DNA from: an uncultured Collinsella sp.
Lineage (GTDB): Bacteria > Actinomycetota > Coriobacteriia > Coriobacteriales > Coriobacteriaceae
Length of the DNA stretch: 64,000 nt
Reading direction: 5' to 3'
Assembly (NCBI GenBank): GCA_900756945.1
Contig: CAAELZ010000074.1
Span: 1-64,000 of the forward strand
Shown: positions 1-9,795 of the stretch, piece by piece
Layout: every line of letters starts with the position of its first letter
How positions within the stretch are numbered: the first letter of the stretch is position 1
Notes under the pieces: model-generated
Databases searched by the model: none
The model's input: only the letters and a program-made list of their open reading frames with translations
Told to the model about the DNA's origin: nothing
Translations under genes and position numbers: made by a program

Positions 1-7
1 GCGCCGC

Positions 8-93
8 CCAGAGCGACAATTTGTCATTCAAAAGGCAAGGCATGACCAGAAGGTCTATGCCTTGCCTTTTTCATGCCAACTTGTTCGCTCTGG
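8..93. repeat. Nested hairpin repeat, copy 1
   Basis: An outer stem (8-19 with 81-93, CCAGAGCGACAA against TTGTTCGCTCTGG) encloses an inner 18-bp stem (30-47 with 52-69) with a four-base loop, followed by a T run at 67-71. A second copy with the same layout and compensating changes lies at 56545-56638, just after rpoC. The inner stem plus T run looks like an intrinsic terminator, here probably for a gene left of the window. Confidence 0.85.
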
Positions 94-136
94 ACGTCGT
101 TCGCTGTCCGTCCTCCACCTGTGGTATTGCCCTGGT

Positions 137-235
137 TGGCACTTAGGGACGTTCCTTTTGTGCCGGCACTTGGGGACAGTCCTTGTCAAGCTATGGTGCA
201 AGGTGGTCGTTGGGGACGTTCTTAAACGACTGCCT
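137..235. repeat. Degenerate GGGGAC-type repeat fragments
   Basis: Three loosely repeated segments carry the motif CACTTRGGGAC or GTTGGGGACGTTC (about 140-150, 167-178 and 210-222). They resemble broken copies of short GC-rich palindromes seen elsewhere in the window (22168-22200, 24887-24921, 25787-25829). The only reading frame over this stretch (62-247) has no protein-like features. Confidence 0.5.
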
Positions 236-339
236 AACGGCTATTGAGCACATGGCTCGCGTGACAGTCGTCTCTTTTATGTTTCCTTTAGCCGTCGCTG
301 CCTAGGATGGGGGTTAGTCGGTAGGAAGGGAGCGTCTGT

Positions 340-1908
340 ATGGACGACGCGAGCGATCGCGCAATCGAAGAGGATATGCTCGATCAGTTCAACTATTTTG
401 ATGATGAGGACGAGGAATTGATCGATCGTCGCGAGCCGGCGGCGCTCGATGCTTTCGACCTTGTTGATGAAGGGCCCGACGAGGACGAGGTCGAATCGAC
501 GGAACCCCCACAGCCTTCGCCCCATGATTCGTTGCTCTCAAGAGTCCCTCTGCACCACGGTGTTCGTGCCGGCGCCCTCCATATGAAAACCGACTGGTGC
601 CAGATCGTGACGGCAGGCGGTGAGCTTGCCGTCGATGCGCCGCTCACCGATAAATCATCCATCATTTGCCGCACCGGTATGCTTATGCTCGCGAGCGGAA
701 CGGGTGCCTGGCGTGTACGCGATACCATGAATCGCGTCGCCGCTGTACTCGGTGTCACCATCCACGTTGACTTAAGTCTCCTGTCGTTTGAGTGTACTTG
801 TATCGAAGATGGTCACTGCTTTAACGAGGTCGTCAGCCTACCCACAACGGGGGTCAATACTCATCGCATATGGATGATGGAGAGCTTCTTAAAGGAAATC
901 GAGGTTTACGGGCGCCGGTTTACCGTGCATGAGTACCACGAGATGCTCAAGACCGTTGAGAGTTCAAAACCCGATTACACTTCCTGGCAACAGGGCATTG
1001 CGGCGGCCTGTGCTTGCGGCGCCTTTGTCTTTTTGCTCGGCGGCGGCCCTATCGAGATGACCTGTGCATTTGTGGGCGCTGGTGTCGGCAACTTTGCGCG
1101 CTCCCATATTCTCAAGCAGGGCCTTGGCCAGTTTAGCGCGCTGACGATCGGCGTTGCACTCGCTTGCGTCTCGTATCTGCTGGCATTGCTTGGCCTTGGC
1201 CAGGTCATACCGGGGGCAATGTCGCACCAAGAAGGCTATATCGGCGCCATGCTCTTTGTGATCCCCGGCTTTCCTCTCATTACGGCAGGCCTTGACATCG
1301 CTAAGCTTGACATGCGAAGCGGCATTGAGCGTCTTTCGTATGCTGTGTCGATTATTGTGATGGCGACCCTCGTAGGCTGGATGGTTGCCGAGTGTGTGGG
1401 GCTGGCGCCGGATGATTTTGCCCCGCTCGGCCTCTCACCGTTGGCTCTTACACTCTTGCGTATTGTGATGAGCTTTGTCGGAGTATTTGGCTTCTCGGTT
1501 ATGTTCAACAGTCCGGTAAAGATGGCAGCGGCGGCAGGGCTCATCGGCGCCATGTCTAATACCTTGCGCCTTACGCTCGTTGATGCGCCGACGCTGTTTC
1601 CCTTCCTGGGTCTGAGCGTGGGTATGCCTCCCGAGGCAGCAGCGTTTATCGGCGCGCTGGTATCGGGACTGCTCGCGAGCTTAGCCGAAATCAAGCTCAC
1701 CTACCCACGCATCGCCCTCACGGTGCCGTCGATTGTCATTATGGTGCCGGGCTTGTATCTGTATCGCTCGATGTATTACATGTGCACCTTCGACACGGTC
1801 AATATGCTCGGCTGGTTTGTGCGTGCAGTGCTCATCGTGGCGTTTTTGCCCGTTGGCCTGGGTGTGGCGCGTACGCTCACCGACCCTCGCTGGCGCCACA
1901 CCAGCTAA
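340..1908 (+). CDS. thrE: Threonine/serine exporter family protein (ThrE-like)
   Basis: This 522-residue integral membrane protein resembles the ThrE family, which exports threonine and serine. An acidic N-terminal segment (about residues 1-70, rich in D/E) precedes a soluble domain (about 85-220) and then roughly ten hydrophobic helices to the C-terminus. That order matches the two-part ThrE architecture (DUF1212 domain plus C-terminal membrane domain) carried on one chain, whereas many Firmicutes split it over two genes. The ATG at 340 follows a GGGAAGGGAG ribosome-binding site. The acidic extension is longer than usual. It stands alone, with clpC 300 bp downstream. The family is fairly secure; the substrate is inferred. 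Confidence 0.8.
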   Translation: MDDASDRAIEEDMLDQFNYFDDEDEELIDRREPAALDAFDLVDEGPDEDEVESTEPPQPSPHDSLLSRVPLHHGVRAGALHMKTDWCQIVTAGGELAVDAPLTDKSSIICRTGMLMLASGTGAWRVRDTMNRVAAVLGVTIHVDLSLLSFECTCIEDGHCFNEVVSLPTTGVNTHRIWMMESFLKEIEVYGRRFTVHEYHEMLKTVESSKPDYTSWQQGIAAACACGAFVFLLGGGPIEMTCAFVGAGVGNFARSHILKQGLGQFSALTIGVALACVSYLLALLGLGQVIPGAMSHQEGYIGAMLFVIPGFPLITAGLDIAKLDMRSGIERLSYAVSIIVMATLVGWMVAECVGLAPDDFAPLGLSPLALTLLRIVMSFVGVFGFSVMFNSPVKMAAAAGLIGAMSNTLRLTLVDAPTLFPFLGLSVGMPPEAAAFIGALVSGLLASLAEIKLTYPRIALTVPSIVIMVPGLYLYRSMYYMCTFDTVNMLGWFVRAVLIVAFLPVGLGVARTLTDPRWRHTS

Positions 1909-1941
1909 TTGGTGCAAATGAAACTGATCTGCAAAACATGA

Positions 1942-2033
1942 ACGTGGAAAATCTCCCGTTTTTGGCTTGTTTACGGGCTCAAAACGGGAGATTATCCACG
2001 CTCGTGGAATGGGTGTCCGAAAATCCACGCTCG
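1942..2033. repeat. GCGTGGA-AATCTCCC inverted repeat, copy 1
   Basis: Left arm ACGTGGAAAATCTCCCGTTT (1942-1961) pairs with right arm AAAACGGGAGATTATCCACG (1981-2000), and a third half-copy AAAATCCACGCTCG follows at 2020-2033. The same three-part layout occurs at 17267-17388. It occupies most of the 299-bp gap between the ThrE-like gene and clpC, right after the exporter's stop codon, and may act as its transcript end. Confidence 0.8.
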
Positions 2034-2143
2034 TCGGGCCGATGCAGACGCACCTGGCAATTCCTTTTTTGTAGACGTTGTCGTATGGCTGCATGCGGAA
2101 AAGGCCCCAGCGGTTAACATATACTCCATATGGGTAAAGAGAC

Positions 2144-2170
2144 CAAAGCGCCGCCACGAGTGGCGCTTTG
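2144..2170. promoter_or_regulatory. Hairpin in the clpC leader
   Basis: A perfect stem CAAAGCGCC/GGCGCTTTG (2144-2152 with 2162-2170) lies about 40 bp upstream of clpC and is followed by TTTG and an A run. It could be a terminator for upstream transcription or a leader structure of the clpC message. No clear CtsR, CIRCE or ClgR operator was recognised in this gap. Confidence 0.5.
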
Positions 2171-2207
2171 CGTTTGAAAAAAACTAGCTCGTCTAAGAGG
2201 AACTAGC

Positions 2208-4850
2208 ATGTTAGACCGTTTTACCGATCGCGCGCGCAAGGTCATGTCCATGGCCAAGCAGGAGGCGCTCGATCTTCATTCAAATAAGGTGGGTACCGAG
2301 CATCTGTTGCTCGCGCTCGCCAAGGAGGACGAGGGCATTGCCGCTGAGGCGCTGCGCTCGCTCGATATCTCCTACGACGACATCATGGATACCCTCAAAG
2401 AGGTCCAGACCACGGTTCCCGAGCCCAGCGAGGAGACCGAGGCTGCCAAGCTTGCCTTTACGCCGCTCGTCATTAGCGTGATGGAGCGCTCCTTCCGCGT
2501 GGCGCGTGAGAACAACCAGACCTACGTGTCGACCGAGCACTTGCTGATCGGCATCGTCGAAGAGGGCAACGGCATGGCCATGGACATCCTCATGCGCCTG
2601 GGTGTGTCGTCCGCCTCCATCAAAAAGGCTATCGAGAAACTCACCGCCAAGGATCAGGACAAGAAGCGTCCGCTCGCCGGAGCCGGCGCCGGTCGCCCCG
2701 GTGCGGGCTTGCCGTTCTTTAGCGGCTCGGATGCCTCTCAGCAAGGGGGGGGCGGCACCGACACGCTCAAGCAGTTCGCCACCAACCTCACGCAGAAGGC
2801 GCGCGACGGCGAGCTCGATCCCGTGATTGGCCGCGAAAAGGAAGTCCAGCGCATGATGGAGATCCTTTCGCGCCGCACCAAGAACAATCCGCTTATCCTG
2901 GGCGATCCCGGCGTGGGCAAGACGGCTATCGTCGAGGGCCTGGCGCAGCAGATTGCTGCTGGCAATGTGCCCGAGAATCTTATGAACCAGAATATCTGGA
3001 CGCTCGATCTGCCGGGTCTTGTCGCGGGTGCCAAGTATCGCGGTGAGTTTGAGGAGCGCCTCAAGAACGTGATCCAGGAGGCGACCGAAGCCGACGACGT
3101 CATCTTGTTTATCGACGAGATGCACACCATCATCGGTGCCGGTTCTGCCGAGGGTTCTATCGATGCGAGCTCTATGCTCAAGCCCGTGCTCGCGCGCGGT
3201 GCTTTCCAGATCATTGGTGCCACCACGGCCGAGGAGTTCCGTAAGTACCTCACTAAAGATCCGGCCTTTGAGCGCCGCTTCCAGACCATCGATGTCGAGG
3301 AGCCGAGCGTCGAGGACACGGTCAAGATCCTGACCGCGCTCAAGCCGCGCTACGAGGAGCACCACCATGTGCGCTATACGCAGGGTGCTATCGAGGCCGC
3401 CGCGAACCTTTCCAACCGCTACATTCAGGATCGCTTCCTGCCCGATAAGGCCATCGACCTCATTGACGAGGCCGGTGCCCGCGCCCGCATCGCCGCCAAC
3501 CGCGCGCCCGAGCCGGTGCGCGAGGCCGAGCATCGTATAGAGGAGCTCAAGGCCGCCGCGCAGGAGGCCACCGAGGGCGATGACATGAACAAGGCCGCCG
3601 AGATCACCGAGCAGCAGAAGGCCGCCGAGATTGAACTCGCCGAAGCCAAGGCCGCCTGGACCGCCGAGCTCGACGCCAGCCCGCTCACCATCGACGTGAG
3701 TCAGATTGCCGACATCGTGTCCGTGACCTCTGGCGTGCCGGTTTCCTCGCTCACCGAGAGCGAGAGCCGTCGCCTGCTGCAGACCGAAAGCGTGCTCAAG
3801 ACCCGCATTATCGGCCAGGACGAGGCCGTCGAGGCCGTCGCCAAGGCCGTGCGCCGCAGCCGCTCGCCGCTCAAGGACCCGCGTCGTCCCGGCGGCAGCT
3901 TTATCTTCCTGGGTCCCACCGGCACGGGCAAGACCGAGCTCGCCAAGACGCTCGCCGAGTATCTCTTTGGCAGCAAAGACGCGCTCATCAGCTTCGACAT
4001 GTCCGAGTTCGGTAGCGAGTTCGAGGTCTCCAAGCTCATCGGTAGCCCTCCGGGCTACGTCGGTCACGACGAGGGCGGCCAGCTCACCAAGGCCGTTCGT
4101 CGCCACCCGTACTCGGTCGTGCTGTTCGACGAGATCGAGAAGGCGCACCCCGATATCTTCAACATCTTGCTGCAGGTGCTGGAGGAGGGCCGCCTGACCG
4201 ATAGCCAGGGCAAGACGGTCGACTTCCGCAACACCGTGATCATCATGACGTCCAATGTGGGCGCCCGCGAGATTGCGCAGGATGCGAGCGTGGGCTTTGG
4301 CACCACCGGCGAGCAGGGTCTCACGTCGAGTGAGATCCGTGGTCGCGCGATGGGCGAGCTCAAGCGCCTGTTCCGCCCCGAGCTGCTCAACCGTATCGAC
4401 GACATCGTGGTGTTCCAGAAGCTCTCGGGCGAGAATCTCACCAAGATCGCGCACCTGCTGGTGGACGACCTGCGCCAGCGTCTGATTGCCAACGGCATGA
4501 ACATCAAGCTCACCGATGCGGCCTATGACAAGATCGTGGCCGAGGGCACCGACCTCACCAACGGTGCGCGTCCGCTGCGCCGTGCTATTCAAAAGCTCAT
4601 CGAGGACCCGCTGTCCGAGGAACTTCTGGCCGGCGAGTGGGGCGAGGGCGATACCGTCCTGTGCGACGTGGCCGATGGCAAGTTTGTCTTTAGCCACGGC
4701 ACGGGCGAGATTCCGGCACCGCGTCCGGCAGGTACGCTCGGTGGCGATACCACCCCGCCGGCACCGCACACTGGCAGCGCCGCGCCCGTGAGCGGCGGCG
4801 TGACCTCGGGCCCCGGCGGCATGATGCAAGCCGGTTCCGGCGCGCTGTAG
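2208..4850 (+). CDS. clpC: ATP-dependent Clp protease ATP-binding subunit ClpC
   Basis: An 880-residue Hsp100 unfoldase that feeds substrates to ClpP in the cytosol. Two Clp-N repeats span about residues 1-145. AAA domain 1 has Walker A GDPGVGKT near 232 and Walker B FIDEMH near 305. A ClpC-type middle coiled coil lies at about 430-500. AAA domain 2 has Walker A GPTGTGKT near 570 and the [12 protein letters not shown] block near 645. A VGF tripeptide near 694, the ClpP-docking loop, separates it from ClpB. The Pro/Gly-rich tail after about residue 830 is longer than usual. The ATG at 2208 follows AGAGGAAC. It is monocistronic, with a terminator at 4876. An open antisense frame over it is an artefact of codon bias. 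Confidence 0.95.
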   Translation: MLDRFTDRARKVMSMAKQEALDLHSNKVGTEHLLLALAKEDEGIAAEALRSLDISYDDIMDTLKEVQTTVPEPSEETEAAKLAFTPLVISVMERSFRVARENNQTYVSTEHLLIGIVEEGNGMAMDILMRLGVSSASIKKAIEKLTAKDQDKKRPLAGAGAGRPGAGLPFFSGSDASQQGGGGTDTLKQFATNLTQKARDGELDPVIGREKEVQRMMEILSRRTKNNPLILGDPGVGKTAIVEGLAQQIAAGNVPENLMNQNIWTLDLPGLVAGAKYRGEFEERLKNVIQEATEADDVILFIDEMHTIIGAGSAEGSIDASSMLKPVLARGAFQIIGATTAEEFRKYLTKDPAFERRFQTIDVEEPSVEDTVKILTALKPRYEEHHHVRYTQGAIEAAANLSNRYIQDRFLPDKAIDLIDEAGARARIAANRAPEPVREAEHRIEELKAAAQEATEGDDMNKAAEITEQQKAAEIELAEAKAAWTAELDASPLTIDVSQIADIVSVTSGVPVSSLTESESRRLLQTESVLKTRIIGQDEAVEAVAKAVRRSRSPLKDPRRPGGSFIFLGPTGTGKTELAKTLAEYLFGSKDALISFDMSEFGSEFEVSKLIGSPPGYVGHDEGGQLTKAVRRHPYSVVLFDEIEKAHPDIFNILLQVLEEGRLTDSQGKTVDFRNTVIIMTSNVGAREIAQDASVGFGTTGEQGLTSSEIRGRAMGELKRLFRPELLNRIDDIVVFQKLSGENLTKIAHLLVDDLRQRLIANGMNIKLTDAAYDKIVAEGTDLTNGARPLRRAIQKLIEDPLSEELLAGEWGEGDTVLCDVADGKFVFSHGTGEIPAPRPAGTLGGDTTPPAPHTGSAAPVSGGVTSGPGGMMQAGSGAL

Positions 4851-4875
4851 GGCGTAACAAAACCTTGTGTCCACG

Positions 4876-4903
4876 AGGGCGTTCCAAAGGAGCGCCCTTT
4901 TTC
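4876..4903 (+). terminator. Intrinsic terminator after clpC
   Basis: Stem AGGGCGTTCC/GGAGCGCCCT followed by TTTTT, 25 bp after the clpC stop. The remaining gap to pepD (4904-5175) shows no gene; a candidate start region lies around the CTTTACCTTAATAAAGTGG segment near 5032-5050. Confidence 0.85.
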
Positions 4904-5175
4904 TGTTGGAAAGCCCCCTTCGTTCAAAGTAGATCTCATTAAACATATCAATGGCGTATGCATAAACGTTGATCAAGCGTTGAGGTTGGTTGAAGGGTCC
5001 AACGTTCCTTCGGCGCGGCCCGTCTAACCTGCTTTACCTTAATAAAGTGGCGTCTCCCCACCGTTAGCCGATGATGCAAGGGCGCTCGGCGTTTTCGACT
5101 GGTTTATGCACGCAAAGTCTGGGAATATACAAGGCGCATGTCTTACTGTCTAACCAGTTGCGCCAAGGAGGCACC

Positions 5176-6633
5176 ATGGATTACAAGATCACCGGCTACG
5201 AGCCCGCCCAGCTGTTCCATTTCTTTGAGGAGGTCAGCGCGATCCCCCGTGGGTCTGGCAACGAGAAGGGCATCAGCGATTTCCTGGTTGCGTTTGCCAA
5301 GGAGCGCGGCCTCGATGTGTACCAGGATGAGGTCTACAACGTCATCATTCGCAAGCCCGCTTCTGCCGGCGCCGAGAATGCCCCGACTGTGATGCTGCAG
5401 GGCCACATCGATATGGTGTGCGACAAGTTGGGCTCTGTTGAGCACGACTTTACGACCGACGGTATCGACCTGGTCGTGAAGGACGGCGTCCTCACCGCTA
5501 ACGGCACCACCCTGGGCGCCGACAACGGTATTGCTGTCGCTCTGATGCTTACTGTGCTCAACGACGATTCGATTGCTCACCCCGCCCTCGAGTGCGTATT
5601 CACCACCGACGAGGAGACTGGCCTGGTCGGCGCCGAGACGCTCGACAAGTCCCAGATTAGCGCCCGCACCATGATTAACCTTGACTCCGAGGAAGAGGGC
5701 GTTGCCACCGTCAGCTGCGCCGGTGGCGTCGTCGTTACCTACACCTGCCCCATCGTGCGCGAGCACAAGACCGGCAGCACCCTCACGCTCGACATCTCCG
5801 GCCTACTGGGTGGTCATTCCGGCAACGATATCAACCTGGAGCGCGGCAACGGCAACCTCATCATGGCCCGCATCATCGACCGCCTGATGGTCGCCGGCGA
5901 GCCCGCCATCGTTAGCTTTAACGGCGGCACTAAGGACAACGCCATCAACCGTGAGTGCAAGGCCGAGCTGGTTTACGCCGACCACGCTGCCGCCGAGGCC
6001 GCGGCCCAGATCGCAAAGGGCATCATCGCCGACGTCACTGCCGAGCTCGAGGTCTTCGACCCCGGCTTTACCTGCACCGTCGAGATTGCCGACGACGCCG
6101 AGGTCGAGGCCATGGATCAGAAGTCCGCGCTTGCCCTCATCCGCGCCCTGCGTCTTGCCCCTAACGGCGTGATTCGCCGCAACGTCGCCACCGACGGCTC
6201 CGTCGAGGTTTCCTCCAACATCGGTGTGGTTGCCACCTCTGACGACGAGGTCAAGATCATGCTGTCCCCGCGTTCCTCGATCACCTCGCTGCAGAACGAG
6301 TTCAAGGATCGTCTGCAGACGCTGGCCGATGTCCTGGGCTTCGACGCCAAGTTTGAGTTCGAGTATCCCGGCTGGAGCTATGCCGAGCATTCGTCGGTCC
6401 GCGACGTCTTTGTCGAGAGCTATCGCGAGCTCTTTGGCTCCGAGCTGCGCATCGAGTCCATCCATGCCGGCCTTGAGTGCGGCCTGTTTGCCGAGGCCCT
6501 GCACGGCCTGGACGCCATCGCCGTGGGCCCGACGCTCTCCGATGTCCACACCCCGGACGAGAGCATGGAGCTCGCTTCCGCCGAGCGCTTCTACGAGCTG
6601 CTCATCGACGTCCTCAAGCGCCTCGCTGCGTAA
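5176..6633 (+). CDS. pepD: Aminoacyl-histidine dipeptidase (PepD, peptidase M20)
   Basis: A 485-residue cytosolic dizinc dipeptidase that cleaves Xaa-His and other dipeptides. Visible metal and catalytic motifs are LQGHIDMVCDK (His and Asp ligands), LGADNGIAVA, the TDEETGLVGA block with the catalytic Glu, and the C-terminal DVHTPDES segment with the last His ligand. An inserted lid domain containing GGHSGNDI occupies the middle. Length is normal for PepD. The ATG at 5176 is preferred over an upstream in-frame start because CCAAGGAGG lies 5-10 bp before it. It is convergent with mntP, with a shared terminator between them. Confidence 0.93.
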   Translation: MDYKITGYEPAQLFHFFEEVSAIPRGSGNEKGISDFLVAFAKERGLDVYQDEVYNVIIRKPASAGAENAPTVMLQGHIDMVCDKLGSVEHDFTTDGIDLVVKDGVLTANGTTLGADNGIAVALMLTVLNDDSIAHPALECVFTTDEETGLVGAETLDKSQISARTMINLDSEEEGVATVSCAGGVVVTYTCPIVREHKTGSTLTLDISGLLGGHSGNDINLERGNGNLIMARIIDRLMVAGEPAIVSFNGGTKDNAINRECKAELVYADHAAAEAAAQIAKGIIADVTAELEVFDPGFTCTVEIADDAEVEAMDQKSALALIRALRLAPNGVIRRNVATDGSVEVSSNIGVVATSDDEVKIMLSPRSSITSLQNEFKDRLQTLADVLGFDAKFEFEYPGWSYAEHSSVRDVFVESYRELFGSELRIESIHAGLECGLFAEALHGLDAIAVGPTLSDVHTPDESMELASAERFYELLIDVLKRLAA

Positions 6634-6676
6634 AGGTCGCCTTGGTTAAGCCGCTCTAAAACGGCTGGCTATGAAA

Positions 6677-6707
6677 ACGGCCGCCTGGCGTAATGCCGGG
6701 CGGCCGT
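6677..6707. terminator. Bidirectional terminator between pepD and mntP
   Basis: Stem ACGGCCGCCTGGC with GCCGGGCGGCCGT (6677-6689/6695-6707), with A-rich flank on the left and TTATT on the right. It can serve both convergent genes. Confidence 0.8.
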
Positions 6708-6713
6708 TATTCG

Positions 6714-7292
6714 TTACAGTGCGAGGATCCCCAGATGCTCAAGCAAGATCTTAAGCCCGATGAGGATGAGCACGACGCCACCCACGATGGTGGCAGGCTT
6801 TTCGTAACGCGCGCCAAAGGTGTGGCCGATCGCCACGCCGGCGATGGAGAAGATAAAGGTCGTGATGCCGATGAGCGACACGGCGGGCACGATGTCGACC
6901 GAGAGCGCGGCAAATGAGATGCCCACGGCTAGGGCGTCGATTGAGGTGGCGATGGCGAGGATCAGGTACTCGCCTAGGTCAATCTTTTCGGCATCCTTGC
7001 CGTCGCCTTCATCCTCGTCCTCGGTAAAGGCCTCCCACAGCATTTTGCCGCCGATGAAGGCCAATAGGATAAAGGCGATCCAATGGTCGATGGGTCCGAT
7101 GATGCCCATGAATTGACTGCCGAGCGCCCATCCGATTACGGGCATGCCGGCCTGAAAGCCGCCAAAGAACAGGCCGAGCGCCACGGCGACTTTAAAGTTG
7201 ATCTTCTTCATGCCGAGGCCCTTGCAGATGGAAACGGCAAAGGCGTCCATCGAAAGGCCAACGGCGACCAACACGAGCTCTGCGAGTCCCAT
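6714..7292 (-). CDS. mntP: Manganese efflux pump MntP
   Basis: A 192-residue membrane protein with six predicted helices in two homologous halves. Each half carries the family acidic signature: GLSMDAFAVS near the N-terminus and ATSIDALAVG in the second half. A charged loop (EDEDEGDGKDAEK) joins them. MntP exports Mn2+ across the cytoplasmic membrane. AGGGAG lies 8 bp before the ATG. It is divergent from disA with a 220-bp shared upstream region, and the mRNA leader contains GGGAGTAG and GCCAGAC blocks that could belong to a manganese riboswitch (see findings). Confidence 0.92.
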   Translation of the reverse strand: MGLAELVLVAVGLSMDAFAVSICKGLGMKKINFKVAVALGLFFGGFQAGMPVIGWALGSQFMGIIGPIDHWIAFILLAFIGGKMLWEAFTEDEDEGDGKDAEKIDLGEYLILAIATSIDALAVGISFAALSVDIVPAVSLIGITTFIFSIAGVAIGHTFGARYEKPATIVGGVVLILIGLKILLEHLGILAL

Positions 7293-7512
7293 AGTCTGGC
7301 TCCCTCTCTGCGGGCGAACCCGATTACACGACTACTCCCTCATTTATATGAGACCCGATGCTACCACATGGGCGGTCAAAAGATCCCGTCCCAAATGAGC
7401 TACCTAAGCTGTGTTCGCTCATTCTGTAAGCATCGGATTTCGCAAGCGCCGCAGGGACAAACCGTGAGAAACTATTTAGCGTTTATGGAGCGTATACGAT
7501 GGGAGCGATGCC

Positions 7513-8580
7513 TTGGATAAGAACGAGCTGCAAAAGCGTATGGAGCAGGCCATTCGCCTGACGGCACCTGGCCAGCCGATCCGCACCGCCCTCGACATGA
7601 TCATTGCTGGTCACCTGGGCGCTCTTATTTGCGTCGGCGACACCGAAAACGTGCTCGCTGCTGGTAACGACGGCTTCCCGCTCAACATTTCGTTTACCTC
7701 GAACCGCCTGTTCGAGCTTTCCAAGATGGACGGCGCCATCGTCATCGACGGCGACCTCACCCAGATCCTGCGCGCCAACTTCCACCTCAATCCCGATCCC
7801 TCGCTTGCCACGAGTGAGACGGGCATGCGTCACCGCACCGCCGCCCGCATGTCGGTGCTCACGGATGCCATCGTGATCTCGGTCTCGGCCCGTCGTGCCG
7901 TCGTCAACGTGTACGTTCACGGCAAGAGCTACGAGATCCAGCCCGTCACCACCATCATGAGCTCGGTCAACCAGCTCGTCGCCACGCTCCAGACTACCCG
8001 TCAGTCGCTCGACCGCTCCCTGCTGCGCCTGACGGCCCTTGAGCTCGACGACTACGTTACGCTCGCCGACATTACCGGGATTTTCTCGAGCTTCGAGATC
8101 ATGCAGCAGGCAAAGACCGAACTTAAGGATTGCATTGTCAAGCTGGGCAACCAGGGCAAGCTCGTGCAGATGCAGCTCGAGCAGCTCGCCGGCTCCAGCA
8201 TGGATACCGAGTACGACCTGATGATTCGCGACTATGCGAGCGATTCCTCCGAGGCCAATGCCGAAAAGATCCGCGCCAACCTGAGCCGTATGACGCCCAA
8301 GGACTTGTCCGACCCGCAGCATGTGGCGGCGGTTCTGGGTTACGACGACCTGGACGAGGACTCCGTCATGACACCGCTGGGCCTGCGCACGCTTTCGCGC
8401 GTGTCCGTCGTGCGCGACGGCGTGGCCGAGAAGATCGTCGACGAGTATGGATCGCTGCAGGAGCTCATGGACGACATCAGCGAGGATCCGGAGCGCCTAG
8501 GCGACTTTGGCGTCAACAACCCTGCCATTCTTGCGGACTCCCTGTACCGCATGAAGGGCACCAAACAGGGGAACGCATAA
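7513..8580 (+). CDS. disA: DNA integrity scanning diadenylate cyclase DisA
   Basis: A 355-residue c-di-AMP synthase that slides on DNA and monitors branched intermediates. The N-terminal DAC domain shows DGA at residues 73-75 and RHRTA at about 107-111, the two nucleotide-binding and catalytic signatures. A helical linker follows. The C-terminal helix-hairpin-helix domain (about 290-350) binds branched DNA. Translation starts at a TTG codon with GGGAGCG upstream. The stop codon overlaps the ispD start (TAATG), so the two are translationally coupled. radA, a common neighbour, is not in the window. Confidence 0.95.
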   Translation: MDKNELQKRMEQAIRLTAPGQPIRTALDMIIAGHLGALICVGDTENVLAAGNDGFPLNISFTSNRLFELSKMDGAIVIDGDLTQILRANFHLNPDPSLATSETGMRHRTAARMSVLTDAIVISVSARRAVVNVYVHGKSYEIQPVTTIMSSVNQLVATLQTTRQSLDRSLLRLTALELDDYVTLADITGIFSSFEIMQQAKTELKDCIVKLGNQGKLVQMQLEQLAGSSMDTEYDLMIRDYASDSSEANAEKIRANLSRMTPKDLSDPQHVAAVLGYDDLDEDSVMTPLGLRTLSRVSVVRDGVAEKIVDEYGSLQELMDDISEDPERLGDFGVNNPAILADSLYRMKGTKQGNA

Positions 8581-9308
8581 TGGCGCCCGTATGCGCCGTG
8601 GTCGTTGCCGGCGGCAGTGGCCAGCGCTTTGGAAATCCCGGCGGCAAGCAGCTCGTTAACGTGGCGGGCCGTCCGCTCATGAGCTGGTCTATCCGCGCAT
8701 TTGACCGTAGCAATAAGGTCGGCCACATCGTGGTGGTGTGTCCTTCCGAGCGCCGTGCCGAGATGCGCCGCCTGGCCATCGACCCGTTTGACTATGACAC
8801 GCCCATCAGCTTTGCCGATGCCGGCGAGACCCGCCAGGATTCCACCCGTGCCGGCGTGCATGCGGCTCCGGCGGGTTTCGAATATGTCGCCATCCACGAC
8901 GGCGCCCGTCCGCTTATCACGACCGAGGCCATCGATCACGCTATTGACGTGCTCGTGAGCGACCGCGCCCTCGACGGTGTCGTGTGCGGTCAGCCCGCAA
9001 TTGACACGCTCAAGATCGTCGATGGCGATAATATCGTCGAGACGCCGCCGCGCGAGCTCTATTGGGCCGCGCAGACGCCGCAGATCTTTAGCGTCGACGC
9101 CATGAAGCGCGCTCACGCCGCTGCTATCGCCGAGGGCTTTATCGGCACCGACGATTCATCGCTGGTCGAGCGCATGGGCGGGCGCGTCCGCTGTGTCCAG
9201 AGCCCGCGCGATAACCTTAAGGTGACGGTGCCCGAGGACCTGCGTCCCGTAACCGCGATTCTGCTCGGTCGCATGGCCGAGGGAGAGGACCTTCCCCATG
9301 TTCAGTAA
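8580..9308 (+). CDS. ispD: 2-C-methyl-D-erythritol 4-phosphate cytidylyltransferase
   Basis: A 242-residue enzyme of the non-mevalonate isoprenoid pathway, transferring CMP from CTP to MEP. The N-terminal AGGSGQRFGNPGGKQ nucleotide-binding loop and the HDGARPL motif are present, and length is typical. The ATG at 8580 shares a base with the disA stop codon. A much longer upstream in-frame extension is only read-through of disA sequence in another frame and was excluded. Its 3' end overlaps ispF by 11 bp, so disA-ispD-ispF-cysS looks like one operon. Confidence 0.95.
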   Translation: MAPVCAVVVAGGSGQRFGNPGGKQLVNVAGRPLMSWSIRAFDRSNKVGHIVVVCPSERRAEMRRLAIDPFDYDTPISFADAGETRQDSTRAGVHAAPAGFEYVAIHDGARPLITTEAIDHAIDVLVSDRALDGVVCGQPAIDTLKIVDGDNIVETPPRELYWAAQTPQIFSVDAMKRAHAAAIAEGFIGTDDSSLVERMGGRVRCVQSPRDNLKVTVPEDLRPVTAILLGRMAEGEDLPHVQ

Positions 9309-9792
9309 CCTGCGCATTGGCCACGGCTACGACGTCCACCGTTTGGTGGAGGGGCGTCGATGTATCATCGGCGGGGTTGACATTCCCTACGAGCGCGGCC
9401 TGCTGGGCCACTCGGATGCCGATGTGCTCGCGCACGCCTTGGCCGACGCCATTCTGGGCGCCTGCCGCGGGGGAGATATCGGCAAGCTATTCCCCGACAC
9501 CGATCCCGCCTACGAGGGTGCCGATTCGATGGTGCTGCTCGCTCGCGTGATGGACTATGCGCGCGAGCTTGGCTTTGAGTTTGTCGATGCCGATTGCACC
9601 ATTGCCTGCCAGCAACCCAAGATCACTCCGCACCGCGATGCCATGCGCGCCAACCTTGCCCATGCCCTGGGTGTCGACGTCGAAAACGTGGGCGTCGCCG
9701 CCACCACGACCGAAAAGCTCGGTTGGGAAGGCCAAGGCGAGGGAATTGGCGCCTGGGCCGTCTGCCTGCTACAGAAAACCGTTAAGGAGTAA
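9298..9792 (+). CDS. ispF: 2-C-methyl-D-erythritol 2,4-cyclodiphosphate synthase
   Basis: A 164-residue trimeric zinc enzyme that cyclises CDP-ME-2-phosphate to MEcPP, two steps after IspD. GHGYDVHRLVEG near the N-terminus supplies the Asp and His zinc ligands. HSDADVLAHALADAILGA carries the third His and active-site Asp. ATTTEKLG near the C-terminus binds the cytidine side. The start overlaps ispD by 11 bp, and cysS follows after 3 bp. Confidence 0.95.
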   Translation: MFSNLRIGHGYDVHRLVEGRRCIIGGVDIPYERGLLGHSDADVLAHALADAILGACRGGDIGKLFPDTDPAYEGADSMVLLARVMDYARELGFEFVDADCTIACQQPKITPHRDAMRANLAHALGVDVENVGVAATTTEKLGWEGQGEGIGAWAVCLLQKTVKE

Positions 9793-9795
9793 CGA

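Noticed and set aside
2280..4976. Minus-strand open frame of 898 codons opposite clpC
   Set aside because: Same artefact: it mirrors clpC codons, and composition is Leu/Gly/His-rich without protein-like motifs.
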